DNA from: Diphasiastrum complanatum
Taxonomy: Eukaryota; Streptophyta; Lycopodiopsida; Lycopodiales; Lycopodiaceae
DNA: 64,000 nt
Direction: 5' to 3'
Assembly: GCA_029204225.1 (NCBI GenBank)
Contig: CM055111.1
Location: 43,528,815 to 43,592,814 of the forward strand
Positions 32,361 to 46,100 of this stretch are shown here, piece after piece; the first letter of the stretch is position 1; each line of letters starts with the position of its first letter. The notes beneath the pieces were generated by a model. It was not told where the DNA came from. It searched no databases and saw only the letters and a list, made by a program, of their open reading frames with translations. A program made the position numbers and the translations under genes.

Positions 32361-33002
32361 AATAGCATCATAATACACTAGCAAAAATGTTCATCTCTAT
32401 GGATTCTATAGAAATCTTGTCCACATAGACATACTGTCTGGGTCATGGCTCAAGTCTTTTTTGTAGTTATATGGTTGTTGGGGGCCATCAACTACGCAAT
32501 GCTTTTTGCATATCAAAGAAGCGAACTCTAGATTGCATTTATAATATTTAACAATTGATATATGTCAATGAAAATGAAAGTAGTGGTGTATTGTCTTAAA
32601 TAATGGGCCAAATTTTGGGATTGATAGGTGGATTTCCAAAATCATAAATGGCTTTCACAACAATATATTTTAGTGCCTAGTCTCTTTGTCAAGACAAGAA
32701 ATTACTTGTCAAAAAAATAGACATCCCATCAAACACATAGATCACAAAAGACATTGCACCAATATCACTAAATTGACATCATGTTTTACATACACATATA
32801 CTTGGTCTTCTTCACTCAATGATTTGCTCCTCATTGTCCATCTCTATGACATGCTCTTACCTCATCATCTCGAACAAGCTTGTAAGCCAACAAAATTTTT
32901 TTTGGTAAATGTTTTATGTCTCCATTTATTGGTGAAGAAGACTCATCATCATCTCATTAAGCACCAAAAACACAAGGAAATTCAGTAAAGGTGAAGAAGG
33001 CC
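32361..33002. other. 5' flank of the dehydrogenase gene
   Basis: AT-rich. An in-frame TAA at 32958 and the absence of any ATG between it and 33003 support 33003 as the start codon. No confident promoter motif is seen. Confidence 0.4.
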
Positions 33003-33260
33003 ATGAAGGTGCTGGTGACAGGCGGCACGGGTTACCTAGGAGCCCGCATAGTACATGCGCTGGTGCAATCGGGTTACAATGTCCGAGTTTTGGTCAGACG
33101 CAACAGCGAGCTACACGTCCTGCCTCCTCAAGTGGATCTGGCTTATGGCGATGTTCTTGATCTTCAATCGCTGGTAAGAGCGTGTGAAGGGTGCGAGGCG
33201 CTCATCCATACTGCGGCTCTCGTCAATTCATGGCTGCCAGATCCATCACAGTTCCACACT
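33003..33260 (+). CDS. FLDH-like: FLDH-like exon 1
   Basis: Codons 1-86, from ATG 33003 to a donor reading ACT|GTATGTAG. It carries the glycine-rich nucleotide-binding loop. An upstream in-frame GTG at 32991 is not needed. Confidence 0.9.
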
Positions 33261-34062
33261 GTATGTAGTTCAGGTCCCCATCAGCTAGCAAGTATTCCAA
33301 TCAGACCACCTTTTCCATGTTACGCATTTTTTGCTTTAAATCATGCATGGTTTAAGAACATTATGGGCGTTAAGGCTTTGTTCTTGTGCAAGAATGTGAT
33401 TGAGCTAGCTAAGATTGAGGTCTGGGAGAAGTACAAATTCAAAGGCATCTTCTTGAAAGTGGAGTGTAGATGGTTAAGGAAGGTACAATGACAGCCGTGT
33501 TGCAATTGCATTTTCTCTACTTTCGACTAATGCCAAATTTTTTGGTACTCCTATGCCAGCTACAAAACACGATAACGATACTAACAATTGCTACAAATGC
33601 TATGATTCCTACATGCTACTTTTGAGGGAGAATGTAGGCTCTGATGGTTAGAATGAGATTCCTGCATTCTGATTCTGCTGTCCAAAATTAGGATTTTTGA
33701 CTTATGTTGATCACAAGTGAAGTCTTGATGACATGTTTTGGGCAGGTGTCTACACAATCAACGCAATCAACTGCACGGCCTCTGGCTTTTAGAAACTTCT
33801 ATGTGCTGAATGTTTCTAATTGTAAGAGAGACAGCCTGGAAGCAAACAGGTCTGCCAAGCAAGAGAATTTACTGCAATGAATATTGCAGATCGTGCTGCA
33901 GGCTTTGCTACAGCGGAGTCCAAACTATTAGTTCTGCAGCCTTGCTGCAGATTTGATCAGATTTTTTGAAATTTGCTTGTTTTTGGCTTTGAGTTTTGAG
34001 ATTTAAGGTTCTTTACTTTTAGGGTTAGGGCAACAACACAAAAACTCCAGACAACAAAGTTA

Positions 34063-34101
<39 letters not shown>

Positions 34102-37100
34102 GCGAGATTCATTCTTTTCCATGCCCTGAGGCATATAAGACCGGACAATACGTTAATTTATTTAGAGGCTGTTGGATTGGCCTCCTAACAAGTAGGAGAG
34201 TTGACCGGTCAACGAGACACGTGTCATATGCTCATTGGAACCACTTGGTCCAGTGCATGAGTGACACGGGTCTGATGGTCCTTCTACTCCTTGCCAGTTA
34301 GAACAATTGAAGCCTGGCCATGCACCTAAAAGAGTCAGTGGTACAGGGAATTTGGGTGGTGAGCCTGGTTCAATTGAAAGAGGTGCAGATCTTGGTAGAA
34401 AGTGCAAGTTGCCGTCCATTAAGGACTTGAAACCTCCAAAGTTTATAGGTGCAATAGTTGTAAGAATCACATATGCAGTGGAAAATTGGCTGTAGAAATG
34501 GAAAAGGCCTTTGGAATGTGTGGAATTACCGACGAGTCAGAGATGGTTGTTGAAGCTACCTATCAGTTATAGGAATTGGCACAGTGATGATGGAAGAAAG
34601 TTGAAAAAGATGGCCTTGTACCGGATTCCTGGGAGGCGTTTTGACAAATGTTTGTACAAAATTGGTGCCTCTTGATGAGAAGAATCGAGCTATGCAACTG
34701 TGGACAGCCCTTAAGCAAGGCAATTGGTCGGTTCAAGAATATGCTAATCGATATAGAGAGGCGTTGCTAAGAATCCCTGAGGAAGTGCCTATGTATTTAT
34801 AGGTGCTTCATTTCATCGAAGGACTTAGGGAGAGTTTGCGGCCTTTTGTGCGAAAGGAGCAAACACACGGTTTAGAATGCCATTCAGATGGCTATTTATT
34901 ATGAAGATGGGAAGAAGTCCCATGAACCTCAAGTGGTCAAGCCCAAGGTGGCCAAATGCCTTGGGGTAAGCGCAAATTCAAGAAGTTCAAAGGCCAATGG
35001 CAAGGGCAAGCTCCAGGTGGCCAAAGGATAAAGGTGTTGGTGGTCCGAAAGGCAAAGGGTTGTATGGGCGGCCTAGTGCCCAAGGGGGGTCAACGCTCTA
35101 TGTTGGCGCCACAACACCAAGAGAGGGCAAAAAGAGAGAATCTATGCTTTGGATGCTTGGGACAACATCGATGGAAGGAATGTCTGTAGGAAAGCAAGAG
35201 TCAAGTCACCAAGATCTAGTTATTAATCAATCTCCACAAAAAACAAGAGAGAAGAGGCTGGGCGCCCAACTCTAAGACAGAGAGAGAGAGAGAAAACAGT
35301 AACAAGAGCAATGGAGAGCAATGCTTAGCCAAACTGTTTAAAAAATGGAATACACAATGAGCATCTAAGTACTCTACCTGGATGTGACCAAATGCCACCA
35401 AACCCTAAGGTTAACCACTTACTAAATGTAGGGCACCCCCAAAAGTCAAGATAGGGCCCCTAAACAAAATTAGACCCCTAAGGACCCACGAGTCAGTACA
35501 TGACCAAAATTGGGTCCAACTGAACTTAAGACAAACTTAAGATGGCCTAAATAACTAAATACCCATGGTTACACAAATCTCGACCTTTTGGGTCAAAGTA
35601 ACCTATGGATTTAGCATAGTCATTTATTTCTAACACCCTCCTTAAATGACAATGCAAAAACTGAAATCTTCACTATGTAACAAAACCAACACGTGGTATC
35701 AAATTTAAAGCTTTGCATAAAGCTTCAAATCTGACTCTAGGCAACGCCTTAGTGAAGAGGTCCACAATATTATCCTCCGTAGGACAATGTTCGAGTAAAA
35801 TGTCGCCATCATTAAGTCTCTCCCGAACAAAGTGATAATGGATTTCGATGTGCTTCGTCCTCGCATGAAAAAGAGGATTCCGTGCAATGGCAATAGCACT
35901 TTGACTATCACTCAAGATAAGAGTGGCTGAGGGCTCGCCAAACTTCATGTCAACAAGTAGTCTTCTCAGCCATAAACACTCTGTTGTGGCTGAAAAACCT
36001 TAAGTTCGGGCTTAAGATTTCGGCTGTCTCACTAGAAGAAGTAGCAACAGTGGGCTGCTTTTTACTTGACCACGAAATTGCAGAATTTCCATAGAAAAAG
36101 CAATGTCCACTTGTAGAGCGTCTAGTGTCTTGATCTCCACCCCAATTCCGAGTCACTAAAACCAACCAAACATGCATCATCACAAGCAGGAAAAACTAGT
36201 CCATGACTTCTTGTTCCTTGAAAATATCAAAAGATCCTCTTCAACGCTTTCCAATGTGATGTCATTGGGGCATGCATGAATTGACTCATGAGTGAGACAC
36301 TATAAGGAATGTCCGGTCTTGAATTACATAGGTAAATGAGATAGCCAATAGCTTGACAATATAAAGTAGTGTCAAATGATTCACCATCACCTTGACTACT
36401 TAATTTCAGACCTGTCTCCATAGGTGTAGCAACCGGCTTGCAATCTTCCATCTTGAACCGCTTCAAAATCTGCCCAATGTAGCGTTCTTGAGAGATGAAA
36501 ATTCCAGCCCCTTCTTGTACAAATTCAAGACCAAGATAAAAGTGCAATAGGCCTAAATCTGAGGTTTCAAAAACCATACCAAGATCAAGTATTACGGCAT
36601 CAATCTGCTGCTCATTACTTCCCGTAATATAATATCATCAACATAAAGCAAAATAATAATGATATAATCTGAAGTATGCTTGACATAAAGAGTAGATTCG
36701 CTAGGACTATTAGTAAACCCTCGATCACAAAAGTTGGCATGTATCTTTTGATACCACATCTTCGGAGCTTGCTTCAGTCCATAAAGTGCCTTCTTGAGAA
36801 AAGCTTTATCTTCTTGGCCTTCAACCAAAAAACCAGCAGGTTGTTGAAGGTACACTTCCTCATTGAGATCACCATTGAGGAATGCTGTCTTTATGTCAAG
36901 TTGCCGCAAACGCCAACCAAAATGGGCAGCCAAAGAGTTTATTACCCTCACAGTAGTCATCCGAGCAGTAGGAGAAAAAGTCTCCTCATAATCAATCCCC
37001 TTTTGTTGAGCATAGCCTTTGGCAACGAGCCTTGCCTTGTACCTTTCAATGGTACCATTTGCCTTATACTTGATTTTGTATACCCATTTAGAACCAATTG

Positions 37101-40100
37101 CCTTCTTCCCATGAGGAAGATCAACAAGAACCCAAATCTGGTTCTTCATAAGTGAGTCATACTCATCTTGCATCGCATCCTCCCAACATTGACTCCCTTG
37201 GCCTGCCTCATAGAAAACAGGTTCTTCCGCAACATCTCCATGAGATGTAAGAGCAAAATCTGAAAAATCAGCATAGTCCACTGATTTTGTAGAGGCACGT
37301 GTCTTTCCATCATAAAATGAACTTACTTTGCTGTCCCGCAAAGTCGACAACAGCCAGCGTGGGGCTGTTTTGGGCTGTCCAACAGCCATGTCTCTTCTTA
37401 CAATTTGTTGTCCAAGATCTTCCGAGATTGCACTTGGCTGTCCAAGATCTTCCAAAACTGGTCCTTGCTGTCCAACAGTTCTTACAGGCTGATTTTGAGC
37501 AACAACGGGCGGTTCTTGATGAACATTAGGCTCTAAACTTGATGAGGTGTTGGGCAGGTTGAAACTGGTTGATTGCTGCCCCTTATCTCTAGCAATAGAA
37601 GATGGTACCAAATCTGGAAAAACTTCAACATTCACAATATGTGGGCTGTCAAGATGTGAGTTGGGGCCACATCTAATGAATTCTTTTCATCAAAATGCAC
37701 ATCACGACTAACAATAATCTTGTTAGTGCTCAAATTGAATAGCCTAATAGCTTTTGCTTTCACTACTATAGCCAACAAAAATGCATTTAACTCCTTTATC
37801 CTCAAGCTTTGTACGAAGTTTATTTGGAACAAAAGCATAAGCCCTACAACCAAAAATGCGAAAGTGAGAGATTGTAGGCTTCTTTCCATACCAAACTTCA
37901 TAAGGAGTTAATACTTTCAATGCTTTAGTAGGACAATGATTGCTTATGTATGTTGCCGTTATAACCGCTTCATCCCAAAACTTGTGAGGCAGCCCCTTTA
38001 CTTTGAGCATGCAACGGGCCATCTCCATAAGTGTGCGATTCTTTCGCTCGGCAACACCATTTTGTTGAGGCGTATAGGGTGTTGTCATTTGATGTAGAAT
38101 TCCCTTTTCTCGAAGAAATGCACCGAACATATTCTTAATGTATTCCCCTCCTCGATCGGTGCGTAGGGTCTTCAAAGAATGCCCAAACTGATTTTCCACC
38201 ATTGCTAGAAAATCTTTGAAACATTGAAAAACTTCCAATTTAGCCTTCATAGGATAGATCCATGTAAAACGGGAAAAGTCATCAATAAAAGTCACAAAAT
38301 AGATGCACTTTCGAATGGATTCGGTCCTCATTGGACCACAAACATCACTATGAACCAAATCAAATTTATCAAGAACCCTTATAGTTCCTTCAATTGGAAA
38401 AGGTTTCCTTTGAAACTTTCCAAGTATGCACCCCTCACATACATACCCTTCCGGCTGCTCAATAGTAGGAATGTCTTCTACATATTAAATGTTTTCAGCT
38501 TCTTCAAACTTGCAAAGTTGAGATGCCCAAACCTTGCGTGCCACAATTTAGCCAACTCCAATGATTGTAATGTAGAAGCAACAAGACATGTAGAGGGAAT
38601 TCGTCGCTCATAGGTATTCATAATGAATAAGCCAGCATGTATTGTTCCCGAAACAATAATCAAGAGTGATCTTTTAGGATCCTTGACAAGACACTTATCT
38701 TCTTTGAACTCAACAACTAGTCCTTGCTTCAACATAGTTGAAACCGAAAGAAGATTCTTCTTGATTCTCGGAACATAAAGCACATTCTTAATGTACTTTT
38801 CTTCACCATTGGGCAGAATGATGGCTACAATTCCAATTCCATGAATAGAATAAGATGCATCATCCACACATTGTACCTTACTTCCATTTTGCACTTTCAC
38901 TAATTTAGTGAATGCTTCTTTACGAGAAGTCATATGATGAGTAGCACCACTATCAATCACCCATTCAATGGGCTAAAAATCAGCACCTTGCAAAACAGAA
39001 TCTGAATTCCTCATAGATGTAGTAGTACTAGTAGAAGCAATACAAAAGCATAGTCTTGGTTGAAGAGATCACCACTAGCTTCAAGCTCTTGCTCCAAAGT
39101 AACAAGTGAAGCACTAGTATCAATTCCTTTACTCTCCTCTTTCGCAAGCTTCTTCTTACAATCCTTGATGAAGTGCCCATACCTTTTGCAATAATGGCAC
39201 TTCCCTTTCTTCTTTTGAGTGTTGACATTTTGACCTCCAACGGGCTTTTGCTCATCCTTGGAAGAAGGATTCCCCTTTCCTTTTGACTTGCCTTTGCTCT
39301 TGCCTTTCGTGAAGAAAGCTTGATCTTGTTGAGTGTCACCCGCAAAGTTTTGCCTCGTTTGCTCCTCTTGAAGAAGCAGCCCAACAAGTTTATCAAAGGA
39401 GAGTTGCTATCCCCTAAGAGAGATACTCAAAGATGAAACAAATGGAAGATAAGATGAAGGTAATGAGTTGAGAGTAATGGAAACAAATTGAGCATCCTCA
39501 ATTATCTCATCAATATTGAGAAGCTCCTCACGAAGATCCTTGATCTTCGTCAAGTGATTGGTCACTTGATCCCCCTCTTGTATCTTCAACAAAGAAAGCT
39601 GATTTCTAAGATACACCACTGTTGCTGGATTTTTGACTCTATACATAGTATAAAGTGTATCCCACGCACTTTTAGATGTCTTACAAGACCTAATATGAGG
39701 TAAGATAGATCTTTTCACAGCAAGAGCAACCATAGAATGTGCTTGTGCATCCCTTCTATCCCACTTCTTTTGTTCTTCCGAAGATGTAGAAGATGATGTT
39801 GATGATGATGATGATGATCCACGAGGTGTAGGAGGTGCCAAAGACGGAGGTCTTTCCTCATCACCATTGACCAAATCCCACAGCCCTTTCGCTATGAGAA
39901 GATTCTTCATCATGTAACTCCATAAGGAGTAGTTTGTGCCATCCAACCGATCTTCACTAAACAAAGAACCGATAGCTTTCGATTCTTTAGCCATTACCTC
40001 CAACAAAATTTCAGCTTGTAGTAGATAGGAAAGAGAGCCTTTCCACAACTAAATCTACTCAAAAATTTGCAGCAAACAAAGAGTTGAAAGTAGGAGCACA

Positions 40101-43100
40101 AGATGTCTTTCAATCTGCAACCAAAGTGCCCAAAAGATAATGGATAGATGGTTGTCTTTCTGCACAAAAAAACCAGCTTCATGAAAATTAGGTTAGCTTC
40201 GATTGAAGCCTACACCGAAACCCAATTAGGAAGCCAAATAGTGTGATCAACACACATTCCAATAGGGCTGTTGAAAGCGCCCTACTACTTGCTGAGAATT
40301 TGCAAATTTCCAGCCACAAGTTGACCTTGTTAGAAGTAATAAATGGTAATGATAGTTTCCCATAGGTTACTTTGACCCAAAAGGTCGAGACTTGTGTAAC
40401 AATGGGTTAGGTTTATTATTTAGACCATGTTAAGTCAGTTTTAGTTGAGTTGGACCCAATTTTGGTCCAGTAGTAATTCGTGGGTCCAAGTAAAGTCTAA
40501 TTATGCTAAGGGACCCTATCTTGACTTTTGGGGGTGCCCTATAATTAGTAGTGGGTCTTGGAAGGTTCTAGAACTTAGAGTTTGGAAGAGTCTAGGCCCT
40601 TGGAAGGCCTATTTATATGTACTCTTTGTTCATTTGTAATTCATTCCCTTTCAAGCATTGCTACTACTTTCTCTCTCCTTGAGGGCGCCTAACCCTCTCC
40701 CTCTTCTTCTTCTTCCTCTTTTTCTTCTTCTTGTTTATGGAGATTGACTGTCAGAAGGATCTTGGCACTTTGATTTCCTACATGGTATCAGAGCCATGGA
40801 TCTTCTATGCTTGATTTAGGGCGCCCTACCAAAAGAGATCGTCTTCACTTAGGGATCACAAAAATTCAGCACCTTTGCTGATTTTTTGGAGTGAAGATCC
40901 GTTTTTTGACTCTTTTCCGTTTTGCAGGAGGGTGCCACACATCAAAGAAGATAACAGGATTTTGGGCGCCCAAAAATCAGGTTGTTGTTTGCTGATTTTT
41001 CAGGTTGCAGGAAGGCGCCATTAATTATCTTCTTCGGGGCTTCTTTTAGGTCGCCCAAATCCGTGTAGGTTTATCCTACTTCCGTTGGTCCGCTGCTGCC
41101 CTATTTTTCAGATTTGCTCCTTTGCAGGAGGGCGCCCATCTACAAGCAATTTCTATTCTTCTGATTTGGCTGAAAAATCAGCACCCTTGCTGATTTTACA
41201 AAGTGAAGATCCGCTTCTTTTTGCTTGTTTCCAGGTGTGGAAGAAGGCGCTAATTTTTTTGTGATGATCCGATCACATTCCGAGGCTGAAAATTGGATAA
41301 CATATTACCATTTGTAGGGTGTTGCAACAGCCCTATCCGTGTGTGTATTGTTCACACATTTGGCAAGAAAGAAGGGTTCCGAAAAAAGCTTTGTTGGAGG
41401 CTAACCTGATTCTTTGCTTGCTGGTTTTTGAGTTTGTAATGCAATTTCAGGCTGAAATTTTCAGCACACAAGGCTTGTAGGAGGGCGAGTTCCTACATCC
41501 ATCTAATGTGTGGTTTCGACACATTCCAATGCTGATTTGTCAAATTTGATACTTGCTGGTTTTTGTGTCTTTTAGGGCACATTTAGGGTTTGAAAAAGTT
41601 TATCTTCTTGACTGGTTCTTATGGCAAGAGATTTGGGAGCAATTCGTACTTGTTTAGGTGAAGATATGTTGGATGGCACCAACTATTCTTCATGGAGTTG
41701 CAAGCTGAGATTTTGCATCGACGTGATAATCAAGATTTTATCAGTAACAAGATTTATCTTATATCATTTGAGATTTTGCAAGACCTCTAAAAGTGCTTGG
41801 GAAACACTTTTAAAGATGTACTGAATAAAGGATTCATCATCATGCTTTTTCCTCTCTACTTCATCCTCTTTGAAGGTAGAAGAGCAAAGTCATGCAAAAT
41901 TTGATCATTGTCTTTTTACAAGTACAAGTTTGCATCGGAATGTTGGTATGGTAAAGCATTCTTCTTCTCTTGAGCCATTTGTTGCAAATGATGGATGCAT
42001 TAGTGAAGAACTTTATGAGCAAGCTTCTCAAGATAATGTTTTGGAAAAGGCTGAAATCAAGCATTCTTTAAAGCCATTTTATACTAATGGAGGAGGGGAA
42101 AAATCATGTCAATTAGTACATTGGTTCAAAGTGGCATGTTGCTGGATTTTTTGGGTGTTCAAAGTGGCAAGCTATTGGTTTTTTTCTTGAAGATGGTGGA
42201 CACCAGATTTAGCCATGGTTTATTGATCATTTTCAGCCTATGTTACATCGTGAGCATCCTATTATGCATTGGGAATGGCCTGCGGAAGGTTTTTGGACAG
42301 CAAGGTCCACATTTGGAACACTTTGGACAGCAAAGTGTTGGTGATTTTGTGGCTGTTGGACAGCCTGCTACAGCCTCTTGTTGGTTGTCCGAGTCTTTGC
42401 GGGATAGCAAAGCATCTTTTTACCTTGGAGGAAACACACATGCCTCACCAAAATCAGTACCTTACGCTGGTTTTCATGTTTTGATGCTTACTTCTTATGA
42501 TGACGGTGTTGTCTTACCTAGTGTTGGTGAGCAGATCATTGATAGTAAGATTCGGGAGGATGTGATGGTAAAAGAGTATCATACTCTTCTTTATGTTTCT
42601 TGTGGTAAGAAGACTTATGGAATCATGTGGGAACCATTGATGGATTGCAAATCCATATTTCGGCTTGTGGTTGGTTTTTTGATTACCTACTTTGGATGGA
42701 GCATGCTTGTCTTCATTCTTCGACTTGATGCTACCGCACTTCGTATTCTACATCTCTTTTACATTGGGCATGATTGGGGCTGAGATTTCGGCTACTTCTA
42801 CTACTTCAAGCTAAAGTTTTTTTTTGGCGGCATTAAGCTTGGACAACAAGCTACATCTTTTCTTTTTCGGCTACATGGATTTTGGGCAACATGCAACACT
42901 TTGCATTTTTGTTGCAATTTTTCATACTTCATGTCATATTATGTTTTTTACATTATCATTTAAGGAGGGTGTTAGAAGTAATAAATGGTAATGATAGTTT
43001 CCCATAGGTTACTTTGACCCAAAAGGTCGAGACTTGTGTAACCATGGGTTAGGTTTATTATTTAGACCATGTTAAGTTAGTTTTAGTTGAGTTGGACCCA

Positions 43101-46100
43101 ATTTTGGTCCAATAGTAATTCGTGGGTCTAAGTAAAGTCTAATTATGTTAAGGGACCCTATCTTGACTTTTGGGGGTGCCCTATAATTAGTAGTGGGTCT
43201 TGGAAGGTTCTAGAACTTAGAGTTTGGAAGAGTCTAGGCCCTTGGAAGGCCTAGTTATATGTATTCTTTGTTCATTTGTCAAGCATTGCTACTACTTTCT
43301 CTCTCCTTGAGGGCGCCTAACCCTCTCCCTCTTCTTCTTCTTCCTCTTTTTCTTCTTCTTGTATATGGAGATTGAATGTTAGAAGGATCTTGGCACTTTG
43401 ATTTCCTACAGACCTAACCCTTAATAGGGTTTGCTGAATTTCGGGCGCCCTCCTACACAAATGCAAACCTGAAAACAAAAACAGCAAGATAAGGAGACAC
43501 CACAACCAAAAATCAGTAGCAGATTTTTGGGTGCCCTCGTCCAAACAAAACTTGCTGAAAACTGGTTGCATAAAAATCAGATTTGAGATTCTGATTTTTG
43601 GGTGCCAAAAATTGCTCCTCCAAGATCTCTGATGGCCGCTCTCCTTCAACCTGAAAAGAGACAAAAAACTGGTCCAAACCCCACTTGAAAAGATCAGCAA
43701 GATGCTGAAATTTCACAACAAAAAGCAGAGAAGCTCCTCTTCTGGTAGGGCGTCAACAAACAAGCTTGCTGCAGATCCGGTAGCTCTGATACCATGTAGG
43801 AAAGCAAGAGTCAAGTCACCAAGATCTAGTTATCAATCAATCTTCACAAAAAACAAGAGAGAAGAGGCTGGGCGCCCAACTCTAAGAGAGAGAGAGAGAG
43901 AAAACAACACCAAGAGCAATGGAGAGCAATGCTTAGCCAAACTGTTTAAAAAATGGAATACACAATGAGCATCTAAGTACTCTACCTGGATGTGACCAAA
44001 TGCCACCAAACCCTAAGGTTAACCACTTACTAAATGTAGGGCACCCCCAAAAGTCAAGATAGGGCCCCTAAACAAAATTAGACCCCTAAGGACCCACGAG
44101 TCAGTACATGACCAAAATTGGGTCCAACTGAACTTAAGACAAACTTAAGATGGCCTAAATAACTAAATACCCATGGTTACACAAATCTCGACCTTTTGGG
44201 TCAAAGTAACCTATGGATTAACTTTAGCATAGTCAATTATTTCTAACAATGTCCACATAACCAGATGAGAACCACTTATAATCTTCAAGTAGAGCAGCAG
44301 CAACTATTGGAAGTGGAAAAGATCTCGCAAGAAGCTAATCTTGATGTTCTTCGTTTGATGAATGTTTCTGTGGTGCGGAAGGTGGACACGGCTCCTCCAG
44401 TGACGTTATCAAAAGCGGCGCGCATGGGTATCAATTTCCTGACACTTCCTTGAGAGTTATGCGTGGACAATTGCGGTAGAAGTATTTTAGTTCTATTTGA
44501 CATTGGGTCCTCGCATAATGTCATTAATTCAACTCTTGTTAAGAAGTTAAAATTGAGCACGCAATCATCCAAGTACCAGTACATAGTAGAGATGGCTGAT
44601 GAAAAGGGTACAAAGATTTGGGACACGAGGGTTGTGAGTATGCCTTTAACTATTCTGAGTTATTCTTAGGAGTTGGATTTTGAGATAACTCGTTTGGCGT
44701 GCTTTGATGTCGTTCTGGGGATGTGTTGGCACGCGATGTGGAAGCCTTACATAGCAGGGGGATACTCATGTGTATGGGTTTCAACATGGTGGTAAGCTTT
44801 ATTCCATCCGTGGTGAGCGGGATGTGCCTCCAAACCACTGGTCTCAACTATGCAGTTGCGTAAGGTAAGTTGTGATGGTATATATGCCCAAAGCGAGTTC
44901 TGAAGGCAGTCTTACACATCCTCTTCATGAACTCTCACCTGGTGATAACCACTCTTCAGATTTATTTTTGCTAAACATTGTAGCACCATGAAGGGCATCT
45001 AAAAGATCATCTATACGTGGCATAGGATATCGATGCTTTAATAGTCATCTTGTTCAAGCCTTGATAATCCACACGCATTCTCCAAGACCCATCCTTCTTC
45101 TTTACCAGAATGATCGGAGAGTCAAAGGGGGAGAAGCTAGGTCTTGCCTGCCCTTTGGCAGGATAGTCCCCAACTATGCCTCACACCTCTTCCTCCTCTT
45201 TCACACTCATCCTCTAAGGTGGTCTATTAACAGAAGATGATCCAGGAATTAGCTCAATTTTATGTTCCACATTTCTTTTGGGGGGTAACGTAGACGGGAG
45301 TTCACTCGTGAACACATCCATAAATTCCTCCCTAACGATCTAGGTTCTTAGTAAGGTTAGTTTGCTCTTGGCTTACATCATATTCACAAGCAAAAATAGA
45401 CATAATATACAAGAAACAAACATACATACACTTACAATGAGCCTTACGTAGTTGGGTTGCCGTGATCAAAGGTCCTGGAGGCATATCAAGCTCAACACGC
45501 AGGGAATGAATCCTACCATCGTGCTGGAACTCGTATACATGAGTATCCCAAGCAATGTAAGGTTTTCAAGCCACATGCCAACAGATTCCAAGCACCACAT
45601 CGAACCAAGCAAATAGGTAATCTCAAAATCTAACTCCTCAGTATAGCCTTGAATGGTCAAAGGCATATCCACAACCCTGGCATTCCATACTTCCGCACCC
45701 TTTCCATTAGCCATTTCGACTGTGTACTGGTATTGGGATGGTTGTGTGCTCACTCTTAACCGCAAACTGGAGTTAATGACATTATATGAGGACCCAATGT
45801 CAAATAGAATCAAGACATCTCTACCACATAGCTGCCTATGCATAACAATTAAAGAGGTACAAGGAAATTGATACTTGTATTGTGCCGCTCTGGATAACTA
45901 TAGTAAAGGAACCGAATCCACCTTTTGAATCAACGACACATTCATAAGTCGTGGAGCACCCTGAGGTTTCTCTTGCTCAAACTCTTCAATGTGCATCGGA
46001 GTAGCCTCTTCGCCTTGCAGGTTATATGAGGTTCATGAAGGGTTACGTGAGCACTCCTTCCACCTATGCCACCCTAGACATCCAAAGCAAAAATTTTCCT

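Larger units (their letters stand above)
35185..44248 (-). mobile_element. Copia-B: near-complete Ty1/copia element hosting Copia-C
   Basis: LTRs 35185-35635 and 43795-44248 (TGTAGGAAAG...TTTCTAACA) differ by only a few changes. The minus strand has a primer site TGGTATCAGAGC next to the right LTR (43783-43794) and a purine tract TAAGGAGGG next to the left LTR. The 5-bp duplication ATGTC flanks it. Without Copia-C it is about 6 kb. It sits in gypsy relic A within intron 1 of the FLDH-like gene. Confidence 0.95.
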
